Assembly: GCA_002309295.1 (NCBI GenBank)
Contig: DBXF01000067.1
Coordinates: 5,272-48,523 of the forward strand
Direction of reading: 5' to 3'
Length of the DNA: 43,252 bases
From: Bacteroidales bacterium UBA1219
GTDB lineage: Bacteria > Bacteroidota > Bacteroidia > Bacteroidales > P3
The notes beneath the pieces are model-generated. The model ran no database searches. It worked only from the letters and a program-made list of their open reading frames with translations, and was not told the origin of the DNA. The position numbers and the translations under genes were made by a program. Shown here in pieces: positions 15,878 through 25,097 of this stretch; the stretch's first letter is position 1; every line of letters starts with the position of its first letter.

Positions 15878-17251
15878 TTAGACGATTTGGTCATCTTTAA
15901 GAAAATCACCAAGGTAATCTTCTATCGATTTCAACCACGATTTCTTCGGTTTCTTGGGCTTTTGGGGAGCTTTTTCAGGTTCCGGTTCGGGCTCTTCGTC
16001 GAGTATTCCGGGATCTATGGTGTGGGGGTTGGGTTCGGGCTCAGGCTCAGGTTCAGATTCTTTTTTCATCTCTTCCTCTTCAATGTCGATTTCTTCGAAA
16101 CCATAGAGAACCAGACCTATACCTGTGGCATAGATGGGATCCGAAACATCGATGCTTTTGCCCTCGGCCACGCCGGAGACATGTTCGTCAGGAGTTCCGA
16201 TACGTGTGGAGATACCTGTTTTGTAGGCTGTGAAATTAACGATATCCTTGAGTTTGGCACCACCGCCGGTGAGCACTATACCACCGACAAGCTGTTTCTC
16301 GGTTTGGGATTCGACAATTTCGTTATATACAAAGTCTATAATCTCGCTTGTGCGTGCTTTAATGATGTTTGCAAGGAACCTCACATCGACATGTCGTGGT
16401 GCTTGTCCTTTCACGCCGGGGAACGAAACCACAGCGTCGTCAACGCACTCGGGCATGCAAGAGCCGAACTGAACTTTAAGTTTTTCTGCAGTGTCGGGCA
16501 ACACGGTGCAACCTTTGCGGATATCCTCGGTGATATTCTTTCCTGCAAAGGGAATAACATGTGTATGCCTTATCACTCCTTCGGTGAAAATGGCCACATC
16601 GGTAGTGCCGCCGCCTATGTCGACAAGGGCAACGCCAGCATCGCGGTCTTCCTGATTGAGCACTGCCAATCCGGAAGCTATAGGTTCAAGGACAATGCCT
16701 TTGACGTTGAGGCCTGCGCGCCTTACACAGCTGATGATATTCCTGATGCAGTCGGATTTTCCCGTAACGATATGGAAATCGGCCGCCAGACGGACTCCCG
16801 ACGCACCGATGGGAGACACGTCCTTCAGTTCCTCGTTGTCAACAAAATACCTCTGTGGGAAGATGTGGATTATCTCCACGCCCGGATCGAGGGGGATGTT
16901 GTTCTGTTCGCTGATAAGACGGTTTATGTCGGCTTCCTCGATAAACTCCTGATCGGAGGGGATGCTGATCATGCCGCGGTTTTTCTGACTCTGTATGTGC
17001 TGGCCTGCAATTCCCACATACACATCATTCACGGGACATTTGGCTTCTTCGGCGGCCATAGCTACGGCCTTCTCTATCGACTTTGTGGCATCGAGAAGGT
17101 TTTTCACTTCGCCGTGCACAACGCCAACCGAAGCCACCTTGCCGTGGCCTATGATTCTGATTTTGCCTTTGTTCTCTTCATCGCGTTCGCCGATAAGACA
17201 GGCAATTTTCGTTGTCCCAATGTCCAACCCTACTACTATTTGTTTGTCCAT
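15878..17251 (-). CDS. ftsA: Cell division protein FtsA
   Basis: Actin-like ATPase that tethers FtsZ to the membrane. The 457 residues begin with the phosphate-1 loop VVGLDIGTTKIACLIG, include VALVDIGGGTTDVAIF (phosphate-2 loop) and GGIVLTGGGAKLKDI (adenosine motif). After a proline-glutamate spacer (KKESEPEPEPEPNPHT) comes a basic segment and the amphipathic helix KKSWLKSIEDYLGDFLKD, which should bind the membrane. The helix sits at the end, as in other FtsA proteins; the PE-rich spacer is long. The start overlaps nothing and follows ftsQ by 5 bases. Confidence 0.95.
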   Translation of the reverse strand: MDKQIVVGLDIGTTKIACLIGERDEENKGKIRIIGHGKVASVGVVHGEVKNLLDATKSIEKAVAMAAEEAKCPVNDVYVGIAGQHIQSQKNRGMISIPSDQEFIEEADINRLISEQNNIPLDPGVEIIHIFPQRYFVDNEELKDVSPIGASGVRLAADFHIVTGKSDCIRNIISCVRRAGLNVKGIVLEPIASGLAVLNQEDRDAGVALVDIGGGTTDVAIFTEGVIRHTHVIPFAGKNITEDIRKGCTVLPDTAEKLKVQFGSCMPECVDDAVVSFPGVKGQAPRHVDVRFLANIIKARTSEIIDFVYNEIVESQTEKQLVGGIVLTGGGAKLKDIVNFTAYKTGISTRIGTPDEHVSGVAEGKSIDVSDPIYATGIGLVLYGFEEIDIEEEEMKKESEPEPEPEPNPHTIDPGILDEEPEPEPEKAPQKPKKPKKSWLKSIEDYLGDFLKDDQIV

Positions 17252-17256
17252 AACTG

Positions 17257-18054
17257 TTATTGTTTTTTAGTACAAATTATTTGATCGATATACTTTAAAT
17301 TTACAATTGAATACTTGTCCCATCCGACCTTTGAGAACCCTTTGTCGTAAAGGGCATAGAGGTTCTCGAATTTCTCGTCGAGATTTTCGGTATTGCCGAT
17401 AATCACCACATGGTTGCCCAGTTTGGGGACAATTTCGAGGTCGCCGTCCTGATTGACGAAAATCTGGTCGAAAAGGGGTTTGGCCTTTGCGTCGGCATTT
17501 ATATATTTCGCCAAAAGATAGACCTTTACTATGTCGAAACTCTCGGCCTTAGGGTCGGAAACCAAAAGTGCTCCTACGTCGAGGTCCTTGGGTTTGCCCG
17601 GGAAATCCTTGTCGATGGCGCCGTTGGCAATGATGACACATTGGTTTTTAACCGAACTGATAGGCATGTATCGGCCTTTGTTGTCTAGGTAGAACTGCCT
17701 TTTCTTGGTAAACACACGCACCAGCGGTGAGCGCTGCGTTATGTTTATCATAATGTCGGCACTAACTGTTACCGAAACCGTTGCTTCGTCGACGTATGGA
17801 TTTGCCCTCATCAAAGCACGTATGCCGTCCAAATCCACTTCGGAAACAGGCTGGCTGGTAATGTCGCGATACTTGTATAACACTTGCCCGCGCAACTGTT
17901 CGGCAGTAACAAGGGTGTCGTTGCCCAAATAATCTACAGTAACAGCCACGTCCTTAATGGCGGTGTTGCGGTGCGACACGTTGGCAACCACAATCACTAC
18001 CACAATGGCAACAAGCAGCAGTACTTTTAATATGTTAGAGTAACGACGTTTCAT
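17257..18054 (-). CDS. ftsQ: Cell division protein FtsQ
   Basis: Bitopic divisome protein linking early and late division proteins in the periplasm. The 265 residues have a short basic cytoplasmic end (MKRRYSNILK), one membrane helix at about 9-26, and a periplasmic POTRA-like region (DVAVTVDYLGNDTLVTAEQLRGQVL and on), followed by the FtsQ-type beta domain (NITQRSPLVRVFTKKRQFYLDNKG). Sequence conservation in this family is low; the call rests on topology and on its place between murC and ftsA. It begins 8 bases after the murC stop. Confidence 0.88.
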   Translation of the reverse strand: MKRRYSNILKVLLLVAIVVVIVVANVSHRNTAIKDVAVTVDYLGNDTLVTAEQLRGQVLYKYRDITSQPVSEVDLDGIRALMRANPYVDEATVSVTVSADIMINITQRSPLVRVFTKKRQFYLDNKGRYMPISSVKNQCVIIANGAIDKDFPGKPKDLDVGALLVSDPKAESFDIVKVYLLAKYINADAKAKPLFDQIFVNQDGDLEIVPKLGNHVVIIGNTENLDEKFENLYALYDKGFSKVGWDKYSIVNLKYIDQIICTKKQ

Positions 18055-18062
18055 TGTTACGG

Positions 18063-19430
18063 TTATTTAATATCTAATTGTTCTTCAAACGCTTTCTGTA
18101 TGTCAGGCAGCAACGCGTCGATGTCGCCGGCGCCCATGGTTACAAGCACTTCGGGATAAAGGGCCACCAAAATGTCGCAAAGATCCTTCTTGCTGCAGAG
18201 GTACTTGCACATCTTGTTGATTTTGTGTAGTATAAGATGCGATGTCACGCCCGGTATGGGTTTCTCGCGGGCGGGGTAGATGTCGAGCAGCACTATCTCG
18301 TCGAGGGGCATGAGTGCTTGCGCGAAACCGTCGGCGAAATTGGCTGTGCGCGAATAGAGGTGCGGCTGGAACACGCCCACCACACGTTTGTCGGGGTATA
18401 GCTGTTTCACCGACTGTATGCAGGTCTCTATCTCGTGCGGATGGTGCGCATAGTCGTCGATAAACACGAAGTCGGGGGTTTTGATGCGGTAGTCGAAACG
18501 GCGGCGTATGCCTTGGAACGACTTGACGGCGGCACGCAGTTCCTCTTCGGTAACGCCGCATTTCAGAGCCACTGCCATGGCCGCCACGGCATTTTCGATG
18601 TTGTACAGCGGCGAGCCTATCATCTCGATGTCGTAATACACCTTTTCGGGGGTGTGGAAATCGAAATAGTAGTTGCCTTTGTAGTTGCGCACGTTCCATG
18701 TGTAGTATTCTGCCTCAAGGTCATCGAAAGAGTAGCGGGCGAGGGGTATGTTCTCGTTTATCTCGAAATCGAGGCTGCTTTTGAGTATCAACCCGCCTTC
18801 GGGGTTGGTTTTGTTGGCAAAGGTGGCGAAAGCGTCGAGCAGGTTCTTGTGTGTGCCATAGATGTCGAGGTGGTCGGGGTCGGCGGAGGTTATCACCGAA
18901 AACAGCGGGTTGAGCTGCAGGAAAGAGCGGTCGTACTCGTCGGCCTCCACAACCACGAATTCACTGTCGTGGTTCACCACGAGGTTGCTGTTGAAATTCT
19001 TGGCAATGCCGCCCAAAAAGGCCGAGCATCCCAAGTGGCTGTTGTGCAGTATGTGGGCTATCAGTCCGGTGGTGGTGGTCTTGCCGTGACTGCCCGCCAC
19101 AGCTATGCATTTCTTTGCGTTGGCAATCTCGCCCAGCACCATGGCGCGTTTCTTCACCGGCACGCCGAGCTGTTGCAGATACACAAACTCCTGGTTGTCG
19201 GCAGGGATGGCGGGGGTGTATATCACCAAATCCAACTGCTTGGGTATCTGGTTGATATCCTCTTCGTAATGGATTTCCATGCCTTCGGCCTCGAGCTGTC
19301 GGGTGAGGGCGGTGCGGGTGCGGTCGTAGCCACAAACACGGTATCCCAGCGAATGGAAATAACGTGCAAGGGCGCTCATTCCGATGCCGCCGATGCCGAG
19401 GAAATAATATGTCTTCTGACTGTCAGTCAT
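18063..19430 (-). CDS. murC: UDP-N-acetylmuramate--L-alanine ligase
   Basis: Adds L-alanine to UDP-MurNAc, the first amino acid of the peptidoglycan stem. The 455 residues show the N-terminal nucleotide-binding GIGGIGMSALARY (12-24), the ATP loop GSHGKTTTT (113-121), the VVEADEYDRSFL block with the catalytic acid region, and the C-terminal YAHHPHEI motif. Length is normal for the family. It lies 5 bases from murG and is part of the dcw operon. All Mur-ligase hallmarks are intact here, unlike in the nearby murD remnant. Confidence 0.96.
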   Translation of the reverse strand: MTDSQKTYYFLGIGGIGMSALARYFHSLGYRVCGYDRTRTALTRQLEAEGMEIHYEEDINQIPKQLDLVIYTPAIPADNQEFVYLQQLGVPVKKRAMVLGEIANAKKCIAVAGSHGKTTTTGLIAHILHNSHLGCSAFLGGIAKNFNSNLVVNHDSEFVVVEADEYDRSFLQLNPLFSVITSADPDHLDIYGTHKNLLDAFATFANKTNPEGGLILKSSLDFEINENIPLARYSFDDLEAEYYTWNVRNYKGNYYFDFHTPEKVYYDIEMIGSPLYNIENAVAAMAVALKCGVTEEELRAAVKSFQGIRRRFDYRIKTPDFVFIDDYAHHPHEIETCIQSVKQLYPDKRVVGVFQPHLYSRTANFADGFAQALMPLDEIVLLDIYPAREKPIPGVTSHLILHKINKMCKYLCSKKDLCDILVALYPEVLVTMGAGDIDALLPDIQKAFEEQLDIK

Positions 19431-19435
19431 TGTCG

Positions 19436-20545
19436 TTATTTTTTCAAAATCTTTTCAATCTGGTCCACAATTTTGTCGGCGGCGTTGCGCATGCCCATCT
19501 TCAAAATTGCCTCGGACATTGCCTTCTGTTTCTCGCTGTCGCCTACAAGGCTGTCGAGTGTGGGGCAGAGGGTGGTCATGGCTTCGGCGTCGCGCACCAT
19601 GAGGGCGGCACCGTTGTTCACCAGCGCCATGGCGTTTTTGGTCTGATGGTCTTCGGCCACGTTGGGTGAGGGTATCAGTATCACGGGCTTGCCCACGAGA
19701 CACAGCTCAGATATGGAGATAGCGCCGGCGCGAGAGATGATTGCGTCGGCAGCGGCGTAGGCGTGGTCCATCTGCGAGATGAACTCGCACACCTTGATAT
19801 TATTGGTGGCACCGGCGGCCTCCACAGCCTCCTTGGCCTGTTTGTAGTAGCCCTTGCCGGTCTGCCAAATCAGTTGTATATCGTTGTCGATGAAATATTT
19901 AAGGTTGGCGCAGAGTGTCTCGTTGATGGTGCGTGCTCCCAGACTTCCGCCCACGGAGAGGATGATGCGTTTTTCGGGATTGACTTGGAAAGTGGCACAG
20001 CCTTCGGCTTTGCTCACACTCATATCTTCGATGACCTTGCGCACAGGATTGCCAGTGAACACTATCTTTTCGGCAGGGAAGAATTTCTCCAAGCCGTTGT
20101 AAGCCACACAGATAACATCGGCATGGGCCGAGAGCATCTTGTTGGTGAGTCCCGGATAGGAGTTCTGCTCCTGCAACAGTGTGGGGTAACCCATATTGGC
20201 GGCGGTTTTCAATGTCGGAGCACTGGCGTAGCCTCCCACTCCCACCACTATGTCGGGGTTGAAGTCGCGGATAATCTTTTTTGCCATGCGCTGGCTTTTC
20301 ATCAGTTTGAAAGGCACGGCAAGGTTCTTTATTATGTTTTTCGGGCTGAGGCTGCGTTGAAGTCCGGCTATGGGCAGACCTTTGATGGGGTAGCCCGCGG
20401 CGGGCACTTTCTCCATCTCCATACGGCCTTCGGCACCGATGAAAAGGATGTCGGCGTCGGCGTAGCGCGCCTTGATGGCGTTGGCAATGGCCACGGCGGG
20501 GAAGATGTGTCCCCCGGTTCCTCCTCCACTAATTATCGCTTTCAT
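19436..20545 (-). CDS. murG: UDP-GlcNAc:undecaprenyl-PP-MurNAc-pentapeptide GlcNAc-transferase MurG
   Basis: GT28 enzyme that converts lipid I to lipid II on the inner face of the membrane. The 369-residue protein has the GGGTGGHIFPA loop at residues 7-17, a second glycine loop SVGGSLGA, and the UDP-GlcNAc site ISRAGAISISELCLVGKPVI with its SEL motif. PSPNVAEDHQTKNA follows. Length is normal. Its first 17 bases overlap the end of ftsW, showing tight translational coupling. Confidence 0.96.
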   Translation of the reverse strand: MKAIISGGGTGGHIFPAVAIANAIKARYADADILFIGAEGRMEMEKVPAAGYPIKGLPIAGLQRSLSPKNIIKNLAVPFKLMKSQRMAKKIIRDFNPDIVVGVGGYASAPTLKTAANMGYPTLLQEQNSYPGLTNKMLSAHADVICVAYNGLEKFFPAEKIVFTGNPVRKVIEDMSVSKAEGCATFQVNPEKRIILSVGGSLGARTINETLCANLKYFIDNDIQLIWQTGKGYYKQAKEAVEAAGATNNIKVCEFISQMDHAYAAADAIISRAGAISISELCLVGKPVILIPSPNVAEDHQTKNAMALVNNGAALMVRDAEAMTTLCPTLDSLVGDSEKQKAMSEAILKMGMRNAADKIVDQIEKILKK

Positions 20546-21764
20546 TTTCGGTATTGTTTTCTGTGTTATTATCTTCTGTTTCTGTTTGTTCTGTTTTCAC
20601 CTCTTGCTGTTGGGCAAGTTTTATCTTTTTATTATGGTTGCTTACGGATAGTATCACTCCTATAGCACAACAGGTAAGCACATACGACGTACCCCCGTAG
20701 CTTATCAGTGGCAAAGTCTGTCCCGTTACCGGAAGGTATCCCGTTGCCACGCCCATATTCACCAGGGCTTGAAGGAAAATCAAAAAACCGAGGCCTGCCA
20801 CCGTCAGCTGTCCGAACAGCGAGTCGCAGTTTTTCGATATAATCATGCAACGTATGAAAAAAATCACATAAAGTGCAATCAGCAGCAGCACTACAATAAG
20901 TCCGAGTTCTTCGGTGATTACGGAATAAATGAAGTCGGTGTGCGACTCGTTGAGGTAGCGTCCCTGCACGGTGTTGCCTATACCCACGCCGGTAATTCCG
21001 CCGGAGGCTATGGCAATCTTGGCTATATTGGTCTGCGTGATGGCATCCTTGTCGTCGTTGAGCCAGTCCTGGATACGGTTAACCCATGTTTCGCTTCTGA
21101 AAATAGGTATATCGAACACAAAGGTGAATAAGAGGAAAATCCCGACAAGCGCCACGGCCAATAAAATTGTCCAAAGGATATATTTTTTGTTCACCCCGCC
21201 AACAAACATCAGTACCAAGCAGGACAAAAACACCAGAGCGGCGGTGGAGAAGTTCTCGGGGAAAATGAAAATCGCTATGAAAAGCACCGGGGCCATCAGC
21301 TTTTTGAAAGTGGACAACTCCATAAGCGAATCCCTGTATTTGGAAATCTGCCTTGCAAGGAAAATTAGCAGGATAAATTTGGCAATTTCGGAGGGCTGGA
21401 ACTGCCCAATTATCGGGATGTCTATCCATCGGCTTGCAGCGTGGCCGTCGGTTACACCGGAAAATTTGCCGTAAATGGAAATCACGAACATTACCGCCAT
21501 CATCACAATACAAAGCCAGAAGCCCAGTCGCGACATGCCGGAGAACATCTTGAACGGCACATGCGAAATGGCTATCATAGCTACGTATGACCCAATCACT
21601 ATGGCGACATGCTTGAAGACGGTGGCATACACGTTCCAGCCATGGTCGTAAGCGGCCTTGCCTATCGAGCTATACACCTCGATAAGCGAGACAAGGCTGA
21701 GCAGAACGACAACCACCCAGATTATCCTGTCGCCTAGAATCAGTTGTTTTGTTCGTTTTTCCAT
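20529..21764 (-). CDS. ftsW: Septal lipid II polymerase / SEDS protein FtsW
   Basis: Polytopic SEDS glycosyltransferase that polymerises lipid II at the septum together with FtsI. The 411 residues contain about ten hydrophobic helices. SEDS landmarks are WIDIPIIGQFQPSEIAKFI (family RWI...QPSE block), a large loop with GITGVGIGNTVQGRYL and ESHTDFIYSVITEELG, and LPLISYGGTSYVLTCCAIG near the end. FtsW rather than RodA is chosen from its place in the dcw cluster. A hydrophilic tail rich in N, T and E closes the protein. Confidence 0.94.
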   Translation of the reverse strand: MEKRTKQLILGDRIIWVVVVLLSLVSLIEVYSSIGKAAYDHGWNVYATVFKHVAIVIGSYVAMIAISHVPFKMFSGMSRLGFWLCIVMMAVMFVISIYGKFSGVTDGHAASRWIDIPIIGQFQPSEIAKFILLIFLARQISKYRDSLMELSTFKKLMAPVLFIAIFIFPENFSTAALVFLSCLVLMFVGGVNKKYILWTILLAVALVGIFLLFTFVFDIPIFRSETWVNRIQDWLNDDKDAITQTNIAKIAIASGGITGVGIGNTVQGRYLNESHTDFIYSVITEELGLIVVLLLIALYVIFFIRCMIISKNCDSLFGQLTVAGLGFLIFLQALVNMGVATGYLPVTGQTLPLISYGGTSYVLTCCAIGVILSVSNHNKKIKLAQQQEVKTEQTETEDNNTENNTENESDN

Positions 21765-21786
21765 TCTTTATCTAGAAAGAGAAAAA

Positions 21787-22326
21787 TTACAATTCGTTTA
21801 CACAATAAGTGAACTCCTCGCCCTGATCGGCCACGGACACTCCGTTTTCGCAGGCCGGGGAGAAGAGTGTTACAGCGTCTTCGATGCCCGAATAGAAGGC
21901 TTTGTCGAGAGCCACGGCAAGATTACGCGCGTCGATAATAACCGGTATGCTGCCGGCAAAAGTGTCGTGCAGACGTGTGTTGTCGTAGCCGACGCAGATG
22001 AGCATACGCACTTTGCGCAAGGCCAGAGGCTTCAGAACCTCGAAATCAACGTCGTTCACATCGCCGTTGGCAATCCATATCACGGGTTTTTCCATGGTGT
22101 CGAGGGAGTACCATGTGGCGTTGGGGGTTCGCGACGAAGCATCGTTGACAAACTCCATGCCGTTGATACGGGCCACAAAATCGAGCTTGTATTTCATGTC
22201 GTCGAACGAACTGAAACAGCGGCGCAAGGTTTCGTTGCGCATTTTCTTTAGTTTGGCAGCGTCGATTTCTGCCAGATTGGTGTAGATTTTTTCCCTTCCC
22301 TGTTTTGCTAATGATTCTAATGTCAT
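21787..22326 (-). pseudogene. murD: MurD remnant: C-terminal ligase domain only
   Basis: This sits where murD belongs (between mraY and ftsW) but encodes 179 residues instead of about 440. It begins at the end of the MurD central domain (GREKIYTNLAEIDAAKL, matching the GxHNxYNSLAA region) and continues through the C-terminal domain (LDFVARINGMEFVNDASS, ATWYSLDTMEKPVIWIANG). The UDP-MurNAc-alanine domain and the GxxGKTT ATP loop are absent; mraY ends 27 bases upstream, so there is no room for them. Inside the remnant the usual NDSKATN reads NDASSRT, GGxDKGNDY reads NGDVNDVDF, and SPxxASFD reads SPACENGV, so the D-glutamate and nucleotide contacts are gone. It cannot be a working ligase alone. 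The frame is open and keeps domain-like sequence, so it could instead be a functional non-catalytic protein. Confidence 0.85.
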
Positions 22327-22353
22327 AGTGTACTGATGTTTTATATTTTTGAT

Positions 22354-23634
22354 TTATCTTATTTTTAAAGTTAATATTGCAAGAGCGGCCAGCCCTATTG
22401 TGATAATCCACATACGGGTTGTAATTTTCACCTCGTGATAAACATTGTTATGTCCTTCGCCGCCTCCTTTGAAAGTTACTTTACTGTTGGGCCATTTGGA
22501 TTTGAAATCGCTGTAGCTTGTGCGGAAATGGTCGTGCAGAGGGGCTTTTTTCCATATCCTGTGTTTTTTACCCGTTTTCACGAAACGTTTCACGTCAAGG
22601 TCGGCAAGAACTTCGAACAGGAACACACCGCAGATAATCGGCAGCAGCAGCTCCTTGTGTATGATGATGGCAGCCACAGCGATGATGCCGCCGATGGTGA
22701 GGCTGCCCGTATCGCCCATAAACATCTGTGCGGGGAACGAGTTGTACCACAGGTATCCCACAAGGGCACCCACAAAGGCACACATAAATATCACTATCTC
22801 CTCGCTACCCGGTATGTACATCACGTTGAGGTAGTCGGTCCACACGGCGTTGCCCGAAACGTACGCCAGCACGAGGATGGCCACCCCGATTATGGCCGAG
22901 TTGCCCGCCGCCATTCCGTCCATGCCGTCGTTGAGGTTGGAACCGTTGCTCACCGCGGCCACCACAAAGATTGTGAGCAATACGAAGAAAATCCAGCCTG
23001 CGCCGTATTTCCACTTCTCACCCATAAAGCTGAACAGGTCGGCGTAGTTGAGGTCGTTGTTCTTGAAAAAAGGTATGGTGGTGCGGGTTGACTTAACATC
23101 GGGAGTCTTTTCCACCACCTGGACATTGTTCTCTATACGGACAGTCACGTTTTCGTTTATCACAGCGTCGGGACTATAACGGAGCGTGAGGCCTACGATG
23201 AGTCCGAGAGCCACCTGCGCCACTATCTTAACCCAGGGCTTTAGGCCGTCCTTCTGTTTTTTGAAAGTCTTGATGTAATCGTCGGCAAAACCCACGAGAC
23301 CGAGCAGCACTGTGGTTACCACCATCAGCACAAAATAAACGTTGGCGAGTTTGCCAAACAGCAGACAGGGCAGCAAAATCGAAGCTATCACCACCAATCC
23401 GCCCATGGTAGGCACACCTTTCTTTTGGGTGTTGTAGGGGTCTACCTCCGCATCGCGCTGCTGTTCGTAATAGCCTCTGCGTTTCATGAAACGGATAAAG
23501 AGTTTTCCGAACCATATCGAAAACAGTATGGACAATATCAGTACCACAATGGCACGGAACGAGATGTAATGCACAAGTCCCGCACCTGGGAAATTGAAAG
23601 CATTGTCCAACCAATCAAAGAGATAATACAGCAT
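22354..23634 (-). CDS. mraY: Phospho-N-acetylmuramoyl-pentapeptide transferase MraY
   Basis: Polytopic enzyme that makes lipid I from UDP-MurNAc-pentapeptide and undecaprenyl phosphate. The 426 residues contain the GVPTMGGL block (73-80), the aspartate pair FADDYIK (118-119), SNGSNLNDGMDGMAAGN (about 230-246) with the catalytic aspartate, MFMGDTGSL near 303, and the C-terminal LHDHFR histidine motif. It is longer than the 360-residue E. coli enzyme because of an extra hydrophilic loop around residues 155-195 (VTVRIENNVQVVEK). As far as I recall this loop is usual in Bacteroidota. The gene lies 6 bases after murE. Confidence 0.95.
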   Translation of the reverse strand: MLYYLFDWLDNAFNFPGAGLVHYISFRAIVVLILSILFSIWFGKLFIRFMKRRGYYEQQRDAEVDPYNTQKKGVPTMGGLVVIASILLPCLLFGKLANVYFVLMVVTTVLLGLVGFADDYIKTFKKQKDGLKPWVKIVAQVALGLIVGLTLRYSPDAVINENVTVRIENNVQVVEKTPDVKSTRTTIPFFKNNDLNYADLFSFMGEKWKYGAGWIFFVLLTIFVVAAVSNGSNLNDGMDGMAAGNSAIIGVAILVLAYVSGNAVWTDYLNVMYIPGSEEIVIFMCAFVGALVGYLWYNSFPAQMFMGDTGSLTIGGIIAVAAIIIHKELLLPIICGVFLFEVLADLDVKRFVKTGKKHRIWKKAPLHDHFRTSYSDFKSKWPNSKVTFKGGGEGHNNVYHEVKITTRMWIITIGLAALAILTLKIR

Positions 23635-23640
23635 GTCCTT

Positions 23641-25095
23641 TTATTTTTGTGGGTTCAAAATGTTATTTAATTCTTCTTTGTCGTCAAAGTGGTTGCGCAC
23701 TCCGTTTATCTCCTGATATTTCTCGTGTCCTTTGCCGGCCACAAGGATGATGTCGCCCTCTTTGGCCATCGCACAGGCGGTCTTTATTGCCTGACGGCGG
23801 TCGGAGATACGCAGCATCGACTCTTTCTGAGCTTTGTTCAGTCCGGCTTCCATATCGTCGAGGATACGTTCGGGGTCTTCGGTGCGCGGATTGTCGGAGG
23901 TAAGTATCAGCGTGTGGCACATCTCGGCGGCTATCTTGGCCATCACGGGACGTTTCAGTGCGTCGCGGTCGCCGCCACAGCCCACCACCACAATCAGCCG
24001 CTGCTCTATGCCCATTATGTCGTTGATAGTCTGCAACACGTTTTTCAGTGCATCGGGGGTGTGTGCATAGTCCACAATGGCCATCTTGCCCGAGCCGTTC
24101 ACGTATTCGAAGCGGCCTTCGGCAGCCTGCAAACGGCTCAAGTGTGTAAGAGCCTCGTCTTCGGCAATGCCGCACAAACGTGCTGTGGAATATATAGCCA
24201 ACAGGTTATAGGCGTTGAACTTGCCAACAAGTCTTGTCCACACCTCTTTGCCACCGATGTTAAGCAACAATCCCTGCAAAGTGTTCTCCACAATGCGACA
24301 GTTGAAATCGGCCATGCTTTGCAGACTGTAGGTATATTTGTGGGCTTGGGTGTTCTGCAACATCACCATGCCGTTACGGTCGTCGATGTTAGTAAGGGCG
24401 AAGGCCGTTTTTGGCAGGTTGTCGAAAAAAGCCTTTTTGGCGGCTATGTAATCGGCAAAAGTCTTATGGAAATCCAAATGGTCGTGGGTTATGTTGCTGA
24501 AAATGCCACCCTCGAAATGCAGTCCGGCAATACGTTGCTGCACAATGGAATGCGAGCTCACCTCCATAAAACAGTATTCGCAACCGTGGTCGGCCATCTG
24601 CCTGAGCAGGGCGTTGAGTTCCAAAGCGTCGGGGGTGGTGTGGGTGGAAGGTATCTCCTGTTCGTCGATTTTGTTGACCACGGTGGAGAGCAGTCCTACG
24701 CTGTAGCCGAGCTCGCGGAACATGCGATGCAAGAGGGTAACAGTCGTCGTCTTGCCGTTGGTGCCGGTAATGCCTATCAGTTTGAGGCATTGCGACGGAT
24801 TGTCGAAATAGTTCGATGCGGCTATGCCCAAAGCCTTGCTGCTGTCGGCGGTTTGGATGTAAACCACATCGGCGCTGAGGGTTTCAGGCAATGTCTGACA
24901 TAGCACCACGGCTGCGCCTTTGGATATAGCACTGTCGATGAATTTGTGTCCGTCGACATGTACGCCCACCTGCGCCACAAACATGGTGCCGGGTTCCACC
25001 GCACGTGAGTCGAAAGTGATTTTGCCCACTTCCACGTCACGGAAATTGGTGGCGTCGTACACAATACCTTTTAATATTTCTGACAGTTTCTTCAT
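23641..25095 (-). CDS. murE: UDP-MurNAc-L-alanyl-D-glutamate--meso-diaminopimelate ligase
   Basis: Adds the third amino acid to the peptidoglycan stem. The 484 residues show the ATP loop GTNGKTT (111-117), THTTPDALELN, EVSSHSIVQQR, the DYAHTPDAL motif and DNPRTE at 401-406. DNPR with this context is the meso-diaminopimelate signature, so the wall should be of the DAP type. Its substrate is the product of MurD, which makes the truncated murD two genes away notable. A 2-base gap separates it from ftsI. Confidence 0.95.
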   Translation of the reverse strand: MKKLSEILKGIVYDATNFRDVEVGKITFDSRAVEPGTMFVAQVGVHVDGHKFIDSAISKGAAVVLCQTLPETLSADVVYIQTADSSKALGIAASNYFDNPSQCLKLIGITGTNGKTTTVTLLHRMFRELGYSVGLLSTVVNKIDEQEIPSTHTTPDALELNALLRQMADHGCEYCFMEVSSHSIVQQRIAGLHFEGGIFSNITHDHLDFHKTFADYIAAKKAFFDNLPKTAFALTNIDDRNGMVMLQNTQAHKYTYSLQSMADFNCRIVENTLQGLLLNIGGKEVWTRLVGKFNAYNLLAIYSTARLCGIAEDEALTHLSRLQAAEGRFEYVNGSGKMAIVDYAHTPDALKNVLQTINDIMGIEQRLIVVVGCGGDRDALKRPVMAKIAAEMCHTLILTSDNPRTEDPERILDDMEAGLNKAQKESMLRISDRRQAIKTACAMAKEGDIILVAGKGHEKYQEINGVRNHFDDKEELNNILNPQK

Positions 25096-25097
25096 CT

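Noticed and set aside
15692..17284. Open frame of 530 codons on the plus strand, opposite ftsA
   Set aside because: It mirrors the ftsA codons, has no family pattern, and FtsA is certain. A by-product of codon use in the real gene.
23689..24903. Open frame of 404 codons on the plus strand, opposite murE
   Set aside because: Shadow of murE, no domain pattern. The same holds for 19763-20665 opposite murG.
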